From the NCBI GenBank assembly GCA_963933055.1, contig CAWVSY010000060.1, positions 1-21,226 of the forward strand: DNA of 21,226 nt, in the 5' to 3' direction. Position 1 is the first letter of the stretch, and every line of letters begins with the position of its first letter. The DNA comes from Oleispira sp963933055. GTDB lineage: Bacteria; Pseudomonadota; Gammaproteobacteria; Pseudomonadales; Oceanobacteraceae. The notes under the pieces were generated by a model that was not told where the DNA came from, did not search any database, and was given only the letters and a program-made list of their open reading frames with translations. Shown piece after piece: positions 1 through 8,919 of this stretch. The position numbers were made by a program, and so were the translations under genes.

Positions 1-645
1 ATTATTAAAGATTTGCTTTCGCGTCATACGACAAAAAAATATGATGCGACTAAAAAAATACCCGAAGCCGACCTTGAGGTTTTGTTTGAAGCCATGCGTC
101 TTTCTGCCTCGTCGATTAACTCACAACCGTGGCGGTTTGTGGTTATTGATTCGAATGACGCCAAAGTGCGCATGAATAAAACGTTTGAAAAAATGTATCA
201 GTTTAATCAAACGCATGTTTTTGACAGCTCACAAATCATTCTTTTTGCTTATAACCCTTCTTACTCAAGGGATAATTATGCAGAAGTGGTTGATAACGGT
301 ATTGAAGATAAGAGAACGCTCGCTGAAAATAGAGAAAGTGCGTTTGGCGGGTTCGTATTTGCTGAGCTTAATACGGATGAGCAGGGAGATACCAGTGCAT
401 GGACAAAGGCGCAGACTTATCTTGCACTTGGCAATACATTACATACCCTTGCGCGACTCAAAATTGACGCGACCCCGATGGAAGGCATCGACATTGATTT
501 AGTCAATGAGGAGTTCAAGAATGAATTAGGGGGATACCAATGCGATGTTGCTCTAGCCATTGGATACCATCACCCAGATGAAGATTATAATGCCAAGCTG
601 CCTAAGTCTCGTCGTCGTTTAGATAGTATTCTTGTTCGCATATAA
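1..645 (+). CDS. nfsB: NfsB-like NAD(P)H nitroreductase, 5' end cut by window edge
   Basis: This is a flavin (FMN)-dependent NAD(P)H oxidoreductase of the nitroreductase family, expected to reduce nitroaromatics or quinones in the cytoplasm as a homodimer. The reading frame is open from base 1 (Ile-Ile-Lys-Asp-Leu), and alignment from memory with E. coli NfsB (start MDIIS) suggests only one or two codons are missing. About 214 residues are visible against 217 in E. coli. The N-terminal RHTTKKYD and SSINSQPWRF segments match the FMN-phosphate and isoalloxazine binding region, and the C-terminal LPKSR matches the Lys/Arg pair that contacts FMN. The TTG at 13 is not a likely start, because the family motif begins before it. 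Promoter and ribosome site lie outside the window. The exact substrate cannot be read from the sequence. Confidence 0.85.
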   Translation: MIKDLLSRHTTKKYDATKKIPEADLEVLFEAMRLSASSINSQPWRFVVIDSNDAKVRMNKTFEKMYQFNQTHVFDSSQIILFAYNPSYSRDNYAEVVDNGIEDKRTLAENRESAFGGFVFAELNTDEQGDTSAWTKAQTYLALGNTLHTLARLKIDATPMEGIDIDLVNEEFKNELGGYQCDVALAIGYHHPDEDYNAKLPKSRRRLDSILVRI

Positions 646-769
646 ATTAATACACACTTGGCAGCTTATCACCATGGAGCCGTACCCAATCCACTGATAG
701 AATAGCAACGCTTACAGAGCATTCAAACTTTGCTCTATAACCTAACAGTCGGATGACGGAAAATATTTT

Positions 770-1165
770 ATGAAACGATACCTAACCTTTGGCTTTGTAC
801 TCGCGGGCTTAATGAATATCTTTGGTGTTTTAGGCTTCTCTTTAGGCTTTCAAAATACACTACTGAATAGCTATTACCCTGAAGTTTTTAGTAACTTTGG
901 TTTGGGTATGATCATTGTATGGGGGATGGCATACATTGCTGTTTCTACTGAACACCCAAGAGCTTCACGTTTATTATTCGTTTTCTTCATTGAAAAGATG
1001 GTATATGTCGGTACAGCACTCTATTTCTGGTTCGTGATGAAGCCCGACATTATGCTGATGTGGAACGAATCCATACTAACGACGATTTTCATGGTGATTT
1101 ACGGAATTAACGATTTAATCTTCGGATTAATGTTTCTCTATGCCTGGTTGCAGTATCGAAAATAA
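770..1165 (+). CDS. Four-helix integral membrane protein, unknown function
   Basis: This 131-residue protein is almost wholly hydrophobic. Four membrane segments can be seen at roughly residues 5-27, 42-60, 67-90 and 103-127, with short polar turns such as STEHPRASR between helices 2 and 3. I do not recognise a family. It starts at ATG 770 with a weak GGAA upstream and stands alone, 124 bases after the nitroreductase gene and convergent to the porin gene, with a shared terminator just downstream. The intergenic stretch 646-769 holds only a weak six-base-pair hairpin (716-736) and no obvious promoter. The evidence for a real gene is its length, its coherent helix pattern and the terminator placed right after its stop. 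No function is proposed. Confidence 0.7.
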   Translation: MKRYLTFGFVLAGLMNIFGVLGFSLGFQNTLLNSYYPEVFSNFGLGMIIVWGMAYIAVSTEHPRASRLLFVFFIEKMVYVGTALYFWFVMKPDIMLMWNESILTTIFMVIYGINDLIFGLMFLYAWLQYRK

Positions 1166-1193
1166 AAGACGGCAATAAGCATAAACGGCAGAC

Positions 1194-1235
1194 AAAAAAA
1201 TACCCGCTAGGCCAAAACCTCGCGGGTATTTTTTT
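1194..1235. terminator. Bidirectional rho-independent terminator between convergent genes
   Basis: The arm AAAAAAATACCCGC (1194-1207) pairs with GCGGGTATTTTTTT (1222-1235), with an inner AGG/CCT extension. The GC core is flanked by an A-run on one side and a T-run on the other, so it works for either strand. It ends the + gene stopping at 1165 and the - strand choline/porin operon stopping at 1258. Confidence 0.92.
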
Positions 1236-1257
1236 ATTCTAAATTGTATTCAATCAA

Positions 1258-1986
1258 TTATAAATCGAAAGTATACGATACACCGGCAACGATGCGAGCA
1301 TCCGCAAGATTTTCATTCTCGCCTTCAGAGATATCAGTATCTTCTGCCGCTAGCTCAAAGTTAAAGTTTTTATAACTTGTCTGGTAAGCTAAACGGTAAT
1401 GAACGTAAGATGAATTATCATCCCAATCAACATCAGAATCATCAAACGTTGACTGATCAATACTCACACGCAAAGTATGGTTTTCTACAACATCAACACT
1501 GTGCGCTAACATAACAACACTATGTCCATCGCCAGCGCCGAAGTAATCCCAAGAGTACCAAAGGTTTAATTCAGTTTGACCTAAGCCAGAAGCAAAACCT
1601 GTTTTAGCATAGACTTCAGGGTAAGCAAGGTCATCAGATGCAGTCTGATCATCTTTATTATCTTGACCATGATAGGTGTAATACGAAATACCGGCATCAA
1701 AACTAACAGCCTGGCTCAGCTGGAAATATTTACCTGCGTAAAAATCAAGCTCAACTTCCGTATCTTCATCATCACCAAAATCGACACTGGATGCCCAAGC
1801 ACCCGTATAAAAATGCTCGCCATCATAATCTAAGCTAGCTTGTAAAGCTGGGCCATTATCTGTTTGGCTGATACCGTTAAAGGTATAGTCAGAAACAACA
1901 CCCACGGTAGATGATAATTCAGCACTAGCCAATGAAGGCAGCATCGCGGCGCTAGAAACTGCACAAGCTAATAAAATCTTTTTCAT
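1258..1986 (-). CDS. TorF-family putative outer-membrane porin
   Basis: This 242-residue secreted protein has a signal peptide ending at Ala22 (SLASA, then ELSS). The mature N-terminus, with SSTVGVVSDYTFNGISQTD followed by a repeated pattern of short amphipathic beta strands, is typical of the TorF family of putative proteobacterial porins (often annotated as TIGR02001). The protein ends in YTFDL, a typical outer-membrane barrel terminus. An upstream ATG at 2049 would overlap choV, but the ATG at 1986 is preferred: it has GGAG eight bases upstream and begins exactly at the signal peptide. The gene lies 55 bases after choV on the same strand with no terminator between them, so it is probably the last gene of the betaine/choline operon. 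A role in passage of choline or betaine across the outer membrane is inference from position only. Confidence 0.8.
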   Translation of the reverse strand: MKKILLACAVSSAAMLPSLASAELSSTVGVVSDYTFNGISQTDNGPALQASLDYDGEHFYTGAWASSVDFGDDEDTEVELDFYAGKYFQLSQAVSFDAGISYYTYHGQDNKDDQTASDDLAYPEVYAKTGFASGLGQTELNLWYSWDYFGAGDGHSVVMLAHSVDVVENHTLRVSIDQSTFDDSDVDWDDNSSYVHYRLAYQTSYKNFNFELAAEDTDISEGENENLADARIVAGVSYTFDL

Positions 1987-2041
1987 AATAGTTACTCCGT
2001 TCTCTTTTTTATAATCGATATGAATGATTGATTTATAAAAA

Positions 2042-3250
2042 TCAGTCATTCAACATCATCTTTCCTAGCAAGGTGTGATAAAGCTCTTTATCACCCACCA
2101 CGCCTTGAATTTTTTCATCACGATGAATTCTCTCGTCATCATCTAGATCTTCATCCAGATCTTTCATTATAAATACCGCATGATCGGTATGATAACGAAT
2201 TTCCATCACATCTTGCATTGCTGTATCAGAAGCAACACAAGTAGGGGCTGCTGATAACTTAACAATGTCTTGGCCTGTTTGCCACAGCTGAGGTGAAAAT
2301 TCATCACCTTTATAATAGACTTGCTGCTGATCTCGGCTCAGCCAATAGTCATGACGCTTACTTAAACAATAGCCTCGTTCTGTAAATTCCATATCAGAAA
2401 TTGAACGCATAATAGATTTGGCTTTTAATACATGAATCGGATTAGTATGTGCGACAAACTGCCTAACGTAGTCGTTCGCAGGATTAAGAACAATATCCTC
2501 TGGTTTACCTTGTTGTACAATAATACCATCTTTCATGATTGCGATGTTGGTACCGAGCTTTAGAGCCTCATCAAGATCGTGACTCACAAAAATAATGGTT
2601 TTTTGCAGCTTTTCTTGCAGTTGAATCAGTTCATCTTGCAGCTGAGTTCGTATTAATGGATCTAATGCAGAAAATGGTTCATCCATTAATAAAATATCAG
2701 ATTCAGTCACTAAGGCGCGCGCTAAACCAACACGCTGTTGCATACCACCCGATAATTCACTAGGTTTTAATTTTGCCCACTTCTTTAACCCAACAAGATC
2801 AAGTTGAACATCAACGCGTTGTTTAATTTCTTTTTTATCAACGCCTTGTAATTCCAAAGGCATTGCAACATTTTGCGCCACTGTGAGCCAAGGCATCAAA
2901 GCAAACTTTTGAAATACCATAGAAATGCGCTTCATGCGTATTTCACGTTTAGTATCCATATCGGCACTGGCAAAATCAATAACCTTACCATCGTGATCAA
3001 TATTGATGGAGCCTCGCGTCGTATGGTTAAGCCCATTAATGCAACGTAATAAACTTGATTTCCCCGACCCAGACAATCCCATCAATACACAAATCTCACC
3101 TTTATTAATAGTGAGATTAGCATTATTAACACCCACGACTAACCCTGTATCTTGGCGTATTTTTTCTCGCCCTTGGTTAGCATCCAGCAAAGGTAAAGCA
3201 CGCTCAGGTTGAGGACCAAAGATCACATCAAGATTCTTAATCTCAATCAT
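2042..3250 (-). CDS. choV: Choline ABC transporter ATP-binding subunit ChoV
   Basis: This is the ATPase of the choline importer and acts with ChoW and ChoX at the inner face of the cytoplasmic membrane. The protein has 402 residues, the usual length for the ProV/ChoV group. Visible elements are Walker A GLSGSGKSS (58-66), a Q-loop at Gln114, the signature LSGGMQQR (166-173), Walker B ILLMDEP (186-192) and an H-loop His224. From about residue 260 a C-terminal regulatory region follows, in the place of the CBS domains of ProV. It contains an unusually acidic segment (DEDLDDDERIHRDE). The start ATG overlaps the choW stop by four bases (ATGA), showing translational coupling. Choline rather than betaine or proline is inferred from ChoX and from linkage to betIBA. 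Confidence 0.92.
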   Translation of the reverse strand: MIEIKNLDVIFGPQPERALPLLDANQGREKIRQDTGLVVGVNNANLTINKGEICVLMGLSGSGKSSLLRCINGLNHTTRGSINIDHDGKVIDFASADMDTKREIRMKRISMVFQKFALMPWLTVAQNVAMPLELQGVDKKEIKQRVDVQLDLVGLKKWAKLKPSELSGGMQQRVGLARALVTESDILLMDEPFSALDPLIRTQLQDELIQLQEKLQKTIIFVSHDLDEALKLGTNIAIMKDGIIVQQGKPEDIVLNPANDYVRQFVAHTNPIHVLKAKSIMRSISDMEFTERGYCLSKRHDYWLSRDQQQVYYKGDEFSPQLWQTGQDIVKLSAAPTCVASDTAMQDVMEIRYHTDHAVFIMKDLDEDLDDDERIHRDEKIQGVVGDKELYHTLLGKMMLND

Positions 3251-4074
3251 TTTTCTTGCCCCGTTTTAAATAGACGATCTAACAGAATAGCCAATAGTAC
3301 AATCGCTAAACCCGCTTCAAACCCACTGGCAATATCAACCGTATTCAATGCACGAACAACCGGCTTACCTAAACCATCAGCGCCAACAAGTGCCGCAATA
3401 ACAACCATAGATAAAGACAACATGATGCACTGGGTTACACCCGCAGCGATACTGGTTGCAGCAGCAGGCAATTCGATGCGAAACAAAAGTTGACGCTTAG
3501 TGGCGCCAAACGATTTACCCGCTTCAAGAATATCTTCTGGAACTTCAGAAATTCCTAAGTAGGTTAATCTTATCGGTGCGGCAATGGCAAAGATAATGGT
3601 AGAAATTAAACCGGGTACAACCCCTAAACCAAATAGTGTCAGGGTTGGAATAAGATATACAAACGTAGGAACAGTTTGCATTAAATCTAATATCGGCTGC
3701 AGTATTTTATAAAATATAGGATTGTGGGCGGCATAAATTCCAATAGGTAAACCGATTAACATACAAAATAAAGTCGCGTATAAAACTAACGCTAACGTTT
3801 GCATGGTTTCAACCCAATAACCTAAATTCCAGATTAACAACAAAGCAACAACGGCATAAACAGCCAAGCCGATTGAACGGCGGAAATATAATGCGATGGC
3901 GACAACCAACACAATAAAAGCGATGGGGTTAAACCATAATAAAGCATCGGTAAATAATGCAATCATCCATTCTAAGGATTCAGAAATAGCATCAAAAAAT
4001 GATGCGCCATTATCAACAAGCCAGTCGACAAATTTTTCGGTGTAATTACCTAACGGTAATTTAAACTGTTCCAT
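3247..4074 (-). CDS. choW: Choline ABC transporter permease ChoW
   Basis: This 275-residue inner-membrane permease is of the ProW/ChoW type. Hydrophobic helices occupy about residues 35-62, 68-84, 92-114, 135-165 and 205-270. The cytoplasmic EAA loop that docks on the ATPase is seen at about 184-203 (EAGKSFGATKRQ and following), in the order expected for BPD_transp_1 domains. The N-terminus carries an extra amphipathic stretch before the first helix, as in other choline/proline-betaine permeases. The gene follows choX by 80 bases and overlaps choV by four, so it belongs to the same transcript. It forms the membrane channel for choline delivered by ChoX. Confidence 0.92.
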   Translation of the reverse strand: MEQFKLPLGNYTEKFVDWLVDNGASFFDAISESLEWMIALFTDALLWFNPIAFIVLVVAIALYFRRSIGLAVYAVVALLLIWNLGYWVETMQTLALVLYATLFCMLIGLPIGIYAAHNPIFYKILQPILDLMQTVPTFVYLIPTLTLFGLGVVPGLISTIIFAIAAPIRLTYLGISEVPEDILEAGKSFGATKRQLLFRIELPAAATSIAAGVTQCIMLSLSMVVIAALVGADGLGKPVVRALNTVDIASGFEAGLAIVLLAILLDRLFKTGQEK

Positions 4075-4086
4075 GAAGATATGTGT

Positions 4087-4110
4087 TGCGAGCAGTTATT
4101 ACTACTCGCA
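4087..4110 (-). other. Intercistronic hairpin between choX and choW
   Basis: TGCGAG (4087-4092) and CTCGCA (4105-4110) form a six-base-pair stem in the 80-base gap after choX. There is no T-run, so it is not a terminator. Hairpins at this place often protect the upstream mRNA for the binding protein; that role is inferred here. Confidence 0.4.
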
Positions 4111-4154
4111 GCCTCTTACTGTTATGAATTTTAATAATGTATCGTTAACAAATG

Positions 4155-5078
4155 TTACTTAAACTTAGCATTGGCTGCTGTTAAAGCAGGCTTACCTTCT
4201 AAAGTAGTAACCCCTTCTAACCAAGCACCTAAAATTGCTGGATTTTTCTTCAGCCATTCTTCCGCCGCAATCGCAGGCTTCTTGCCTTCATCTAAAATCA
4301 TTGCCATCACTTCGTTTTCCATGGGTAGGGTAAACGTAAGGTTGTTTAATAGCTTACCGACATTCTTACACTCTTGCGTATAGTTTTTACGCACATTGGT
4401 ATGAACACTCGCACCACCATAATTAGGGCCAAAGAAGTCATCACCGCCTTCTAAATATGCCAATTCAAAATTAGCGTTCATTGGATGCGGAGCCCAACCC
4501 AAGAAGACAATCCATTTGTTACGACGAGTTTGACGTTTAACTTGCGATAACATACCGGCTTCACTAGATTCTACAATTTCAAAATCTTTTAGGCCAAATG
4601 CATTTTGATCAATCATATCTTGAATCAAACGATTGCCATCATTACCTGGTTCGATGCCATAAATTTTGCTTTTAAACTTATCCGCATGTTTAGCAATATC
4701 CGCGAATGATTTAACACCCGCATCAAACACAGATTTAGGAACGGCTAATGTATATTTAGCGCCCTCAAGATTGGCCTTAATTGTTTCCACAGTTCCTTTT
4801 TCAAGATACGGTTTGATATCCGCTTCCATTGTTGGCATCCAATTGCCTAAAAACACATCAATATCATTATTTTCTAACGATTTATAAGTAACAGGAACCG
4901 ACAGAATCTGAGTTTTAGTTTTATAACCAATACTTTCTAGTACTGCTGATGTCACGGCCGTTGTTGCAGTGATATCCGTCCAACCCACATCAGCAAAGCG
5001 CACAGTCTCACACTGATTTGCTTGGGTAAAACTTGCCGCCATTAAACTTGCGGCCAATGCTACTGTTTTCATCATCAT
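4155..5078 (-). CDS. choX: Periplasmic choline-binding protein ChoX
   Basis: This is the substrate-binding subunit of the choline importer, 307 residues, with a signal peptide ending at Ala20 (ASFTQA, then NQCET). The residues that form the aromatic choline cage in Sinorhizobium meliloti ChoX (Trp43, Asp45, Trp90, Tyr119, Trp205) appear at a constant offset of ten: Trp33, Asp35, Trp80, Tyr109 and Trp195. The disulphide pair Cys33-Cys247 maps to Cys23-Cys237. This makes choline a firm substrate call. The start is three consecutive ATG codons after AGGA; the first is given, but any could be used. The gene lies 47 bases after betA with no terminator between, so choline capture is co-expressed with choline oxidation. 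Confidence 0.95.
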   Translation of the reverse strand: MMMKTVALAASLMAASFTQANQCETVRFADVGWTDITATTAVTSAVLESIGYKTKTQILSVPVTYKSLENNDIDVFLGNWMPTMEADIKPYLEKGTVETIKANLEGAKYTLAVPKSVFDAGVKSFADIAKHADKFKSKIYGIEPGNDGNRLIQDMIDQNAFGLKDFEIVESSEAGMLSQVKRQTRRNKWIVFLGWAPHPMNANFELAYLEGGDDFFGPNYGGASVHTNVRKNYTQECKNVGKLLNNLTFTLPMENEVMAMILDEGKKPAIAAEEWLKKNPAILGAWLEGVTTLEGKPALTAANAKFK

Positions 5079-5125
5079 GTTTTTTTCCTGTGTCGTTATA
5101 GTTAAGTTATTTTTTAATGTATTTT

Positions 5126-6832
5126 TTAAAATTTACTGCGCTGCACAACATCCCAATTTTTTTCCATCGCAACATCAACATTAACGGCGGGTAACGTATC
5201 ATTTGATTTAATTAAATCTGCCGCACGTTCTGCCACCATAATTGTTGGGGCATTAAGATTGCCATTAGTTATCGTAGGGAAAATTGACGAATCAACAACC
5301 CGTAAATTTTCAATACCACGAACTCGAGTCTGTGGATCGACGACGGCCATGTCATCGCTCCCCATTTTACAAGAGCAGGATGGGTGATAGGCACTTTCTA
5401 CATTTTTACGCACAAAAGCATCAATTTCTTCATCCGTCTGAATGTTCTCTCCTGGCTGAATTTCACCATCGCGATATTGATCAAAAGCAGGTTGATTAAT
5501 AATTTCACGGGTCAATTTCACACAGTCGCGAAAGCCCTCTCTATCAACTTCGCTTTGAAGATAATTAAAACGAATGCTCGGATGAGCTTTGGGATCCGCA
5601 CTGGTCACTTTTATCGAACCACGGCTAACTGGCTTATTGTGTCCGATATGAACTTGAAAACCATGACCATCAAAAGCAGCACGCCCGTCATAACGCATTG
5701 CAGCAGGCAAAAAATGATATTGCAAATCTGGCCACTCAACACCAGCTTTAGAACGAATAAAACCACAGGATTCAAAATGATTGGTTGCGCCCAAACCTTT
5801 TTTAGTGAAAAGCCAACGACTGCCAATTAAAAATTTACTGAACAACCCTATTTTTCCATTAAGGGTAATAGGTTGCTTACATTTAAATTGGAAATAGAAT
5901 TCAAGATGATCTTGTAAATTTTCACCAACACCTGGCAAATTATGCAGGCACTCGATCCCTGCTTTTTCTAATGTCTCTTCATCACCAATACCAGAAAGCT
6001 GTAACAGGTGTGGTGAACCAATAGATCCCGCTGATAAGATAATTTCTTTGTTCGCTTGAACGTCTACAACGCTCCCTTTGCGTTCATAGCGTACTGCTGT
6101 CGCTTTTTTATTATCCGATTCTGAAGATAATAAAACTTTATGCACTAATGCATGCGTCACAACGGTTAGATTTGGACGGGCTAACGCAGGTTTTAAATAC
6201 GCATTCGCCGTTGACCAGCGCACACCATTCTTAATGGTCATATGCATCGGGCCAAAGCCTTCTTGCTGCTTAGCATTATAATCTGGTGTATCCATGTACC
6301 CAGCCTCAACACCCGCATCAACAAATGCCTGATATAAAGGGTTTTTCATCTGATTGCCGTTATTAACACCCAGAGGACCTTCGGTACCACGATACGCTTT
6401 CATATCAGGATTTTCAGACGCTAATGCCCAAGTTTCAGATTTTTTAAAGTACGGTAAGCAATGCGCATAATCCCAATCCGTTGCGCCTTTTTCAGCCCAT
6501 TCATCAAAATCTCTTGCGTGACCACGAACATAAACCATGCCATTAATTGACGATGAACCCCCTAATACTTTTCCTCGCGGACAATGCATTTTGCGATTAT
6601 CTAAATACGGTTCTGCCTCAGTCTCAAATTGCCAAGCGTACTTTTCAGTATTCATAGGAATGGATAGAGCCGTTGGCATTTGAATAAAAATACTGCGATC
6701 GCTGCCCCCTGTTTCTAATAACAGAACAGATACTTTAGGATCTTCAGATAAGCGATTAGCAAGCACACAACCCGCTGAACCTGCACCAACAATAATGTAA
6801 TCGTAACTCATACTACTCACTTGGTTTTTCAT
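5126..6832 (-). CDS. betA: Choline dehydrogenase BetA
   Basis: This FAD-dependent GMC oxidoreductase oxidises choline to betaine aldehyde (and can take the aldehyde further) at the cytoplasmic membrane. It has 568 residues. The ADP-binding motif GAGSAG lies at 16-21, GMC signature 1 (GKVLGGSSSINGM) at 87-99 and GMC signature 2 (GSIGSPHLLQLSGIG) mid-protein. The catalytic His is His483 in AYHPSCSCKMG, with the conserved Asn527 in NGNLNAPT. The alignment follows E. coli BetA over almost its whole length. The start is uncertain: ATG 6832 is given, but ATG 6811 (MSYDYIIVG) matches the E. coli N-terminus better and has GTGAG upstream. The gene follows betB by 22 bases and precedes choX by 47. Confidence 0.95.
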   Translation of the reverse strand: MKNQVSSMSYDYIIVGAGSAGCVLANRLSEDPKVSVLLLETGGSDRSIFIQMPTALSIPMNTEKYAWQFETEAEPYLDNRKMHCPRGKVLGGSSSINGMVYVRGHARDFDEWAEKGATDWDYAHCLPYFKKSETWALASENPDMKAYRGTEGPLGVNNGNQMKNPLYQAFVDAGVEAGYMDTPDYNAKQQEGFGPMHMTIKNGVRWSTANAYLKPALARPNLTVVTHALVHKVLLSSESDNKKATAVRYERKGSVVDVQANKEIILSAGSIGSPHLLQLSGIGDEETLEKAGIECLHNLPGVGENLQDHLEFYFQFKCKQPITLNGKIGLFSKFLIGSRWLFTKKGLGATNHFESCGFIRSKAGVEWPDLQYHFLPAAMRYDGRAAFDGHGFQVHIGHNKPVSRGSIKVTSADPKAHPSIRFNYLQSEVDREGFRDCVKLTREIINQPAFDQYRDGEIQPGENIQTDEEIDAFVRKNVESAYHPSCSCKMGSDDMAVVDPQTRVRGIENLRVVDSSIFPTITNGNLNAPTIMVAERAADLIKSNDTLPAVNVDVAMEKNWDVVQRSKF

Positions 6833-6854
6833 TAACGTATCATCACAGCAAATA

Positions 6855-8309
6855 TTAAAAAGGGCTTTCTAACGATTGCATACCCACATAAACAGATTTA
6901 ATCTGCGTATATTGATTCATTGTAGAAGATCCATTTTCACGACCAATACCTGAAAGCTTATAGCCCCCCACAGGCATTTCTGCAGGAGATGCACCATAAG
7001 CATTAATCCAACAAATACCGGCTTCTATTTGCTTAACAACACGGTGAGCGCGACGAATATCATTACTGAATACCCCCGCTGCCAAACCAAATTCTGTTCC
7101 ATTTGCACGCTGAATAACTTCTTCTTCAGAATCAAATGTTAATACAGACATTACTGGACCAAAGATTTCTTCTTTCACAATCGTCATGTCGTCAGTGCAG
7201 TCGGTAAAAATCGTTGGTGCCACAAAATAACCAGACTCGGCCCCTAGCGGATTAAGTGCTTTACCACCCGTTAATAACGTAGCACCTTCTTTTAAGCCTT
7301 TTGAAATATAACTTAATACTAACTTTTGATGTTTTTCAGAAATTAAAGCGCCAAAATTTGTGGCTGGATCCAACGGATCTCCAACAACAATATTATTTTC
7401 AGTGCGCTGTTTTAATACTTCAATAAATTTTGGATAAATATCTTTTTGAACAAAAACTCTTGTGCCATTAGTACACACTTCACCTTGCGTATAAAAATTA
7501 CCGAGCATAGCCGCGGAAACGGCATCATCAATGTCGGCATCAGAAAAGATAATGAGTGGTGACTTTCCACCTAGCTCCATCGTGACATCTTTCAAATTAG
7601 TGGCGGCTGCGGCCATCACTTTTTTGCCAGTACCGACTTCACCCGTAAATGAAACTTTAGCAATTTTATTATGTGTCGTTAACCAAGCACCAACTTCGCC
7701 ATCACCCTGAACAACGTTGAATACGCCAGCAGGGACGCCAGCTTCAAACAGTATTTCTGCTAATTTTAGCGCACCGTGAGGCGTTTCTTCCGATGGTTTA
7801 AAGATCATGCTATTACCACAGGCCAGTGCCGGTGCCGCTTTCCAGCAAGCGATTTGCAAAGGATAATTCCATGCGCCAATACCCGCACAAATACCTAAAG
7901 GCTCACGACGGGTATAATAAAAATCGCCACCTAAATCTTGCTGACTGCCCTCAATACTCAGTGATAATGCGGCAAAGTATTCAATAGAATCAGCACCCGT
8001 CACAACATCAACAACCGAAGCTTCTTGCCAAGGTTTTCCGGTATCAATCACTTCAATTTTTGCAAGCTCATCATTACGTTCACGTAATAACGCAACCGCT
8101 TTTAATAAAATACGGTTACGCTCAAAACTTGTCATTGCAGACCAAGTTTCAAAACCATTCTGGCTACTTTCAATCGCCGCTAAGCGAATTTTTTCATCGG
8201 CCACTTCAACTTTATATGCAAGCAGGCCTGTTGCAGGGTTAATAACATCAAATGTTTTACCACTGCTATTATCAAGGTATTCACCATTGATAAAGTTTTT
8301 CAAAATCAT
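6855..8309 (-). CDS. betB: Betaine aldehyde dehydrogenase BetB
   Basis: This NAD(P)-dependent aldehyde dehydrogenase converts betaine aldehyde to glycine betaine, the second step of osmoprotectant synthesis. At 484 residues it has the normal family length. Catalytic residues are all visible: Asn148 in WNYP, Lys171 in FKPSE, the general base Glu245 in MELGGKS and the nucleophile Cys279 in QGEVCTNG. The late motif EEIFGPVMSV is also intact. ATG 8309 overlaps the betI stop by four bases (ATGA), with GGGAA upstream. Position between betI and betA distinguishes it from other aldehyde dehydrogenases. Confidence 0.95.
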   Translation of the reverse strand: MILKNFINGEYLDNSSGKTFDVINPATGLLAYKVEVADEKIRLAAIESSQNGFETWSAMTSFERNRILLKAVALLRERNDELAKIEVIDTGKPWQEASVVDVVTGADSIEYFAALSLSIEGSQQDLGGDFYYTRREPLGICAGIGAWNYPLQIACWKAAPALACGNSMIFKPSEETPHGALKLAEILFEAGVPAGVFNVVQGDGEVGAWLTTHNKIAKVSFTGEVGTGKKVMAAAATNLKDVTMELGGKSPLIIFSDADIDDAVSAAMLGNFYTQGEVCTNGTRVFVQKDIYPKFIEVLKQRTENNIVVGDPLDPATNFGALISEKHQKLVLSYISKGLKEGATLLTGGKALNPLGAESGYFVAPTIFTDCTDDMTIVKEEIFGPVMSVLTFDSEEEVIQRANGTEFGLAAGVFSNDIRRAHRVVKQIEAGICWINAYGASPAEMPVGGYKLSGIGRENGSSTMNQYTQIKSVYVGMQSLESPF

Positions 8310-8911
8310 AATTTATTTCCCAACTGGCATTGTGACGTGATGAATTGCTTACACAATTGTTCAGCTTTCTTGAATTCATCTTGACTGGTACTGCTTAAAC
8401 TACTTCTCAACCATAGCCCGTCAATCATAGCGGCTGTCATATTCGCTGCTAAAAATGCTTTTTCTTTATTCGGAATAATTTGTCGGTAGGAATACAATAA
8501 ATTTTGTAATAAGCGTTTACTATTAACCGCTTGTAAGCGTGCAAGTTCTGGATCGTGTAATGCTTGAGCCCAAAAACAAAGCCAAGTTCGCGTTACCGAT
8601 GTGGACTGTTGAAAACAAGCAAAATTAGTATCAACAATCATTTGCAGCCTTAATTCAGGCGTGACAGGCTGTTCACTACTTGATATTTGCTGAAGCAAGC
8701 CTTGTCTCAATTCTTCCAAGAGGTGTCGAATGGTGGCAAGGATAAGTCCTTGCTTACTGCCAAAATAATGGCTGATGATGCCGGCCGACATATTAGCTTG
8801 GCGGCTGATAGTTAAAATCGTAGTGCCTTGAAAACCGTGATTTTCAATTGACTTAATAGTGGCGTCGATTAGTTCTTTTTTACGTAATTTTTCTGTTCCA
8901 ACTCTAGCCAT
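8306..8911 (-). CDS. betI: TetR-family choline-responsive repressor BetI
   Basis: This 201-residue regulator has an N-terminal helix-turn-helix at about 30-51 (TTILTISRQANMSAGIISHYF). That matches the E. coli BetI recognition region, including the GIISHYF core. The ligand-binding half keeps family features such as a TRTWLCFWAQALHDPELARLQ-like stretch and DGLWLRSSLS. BetI represses bet genes and is relieved by choline in characterised species. It is the first gene of the operon, so it probably controls its own synthesis together with betB, betA and choXWV. The start is fixed by alignment (MARVGTEKLRKKELIDAT with E. coli MPKLGMQSIRRRQLIDAT); the Shine-Dalgarno is weak and close (TGGAATTATG). 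Confidence 0.94.
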   Translation of the reverse strand: MARVGTEKLRKKELIDATIKSIENHGFQGTTILTISRQANMSAGIISHYFGSKQGLILATIRHLLEELRQGLLQQISSSEQPVTPELRLQMIVDTNFACFQQSTSVTRTWLCFWAQALHDPELARLQAVNSKRLLQNLLYSYRQIIPNKEKAFLAANMTAAMIDGLWLRSSLSSTSQDEFKKAEQLCKQFITSQCQLGNKL

Positions 8912-8919
8912 AATTCCAC

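Noticed and set aside
716..736. Hairpin AGAGCA/TGCTCT as terminator of the nitroreductase gene
   Set aside because: Six pairs, nine-base loop, no T-run; too weak to call.
1987..2049. Longer N-terminus for the TorF porin starting at 2049
   Set aside because: It would place 21 polar residues before a perfect signal peptide and overlap choV; the ATG at 1986 has the ribosome site.
5384..5830. 148-codon open frame on the + strand inside betA
   Set aside because: betA is intact and conserved throughout; the + frame is a shadow.
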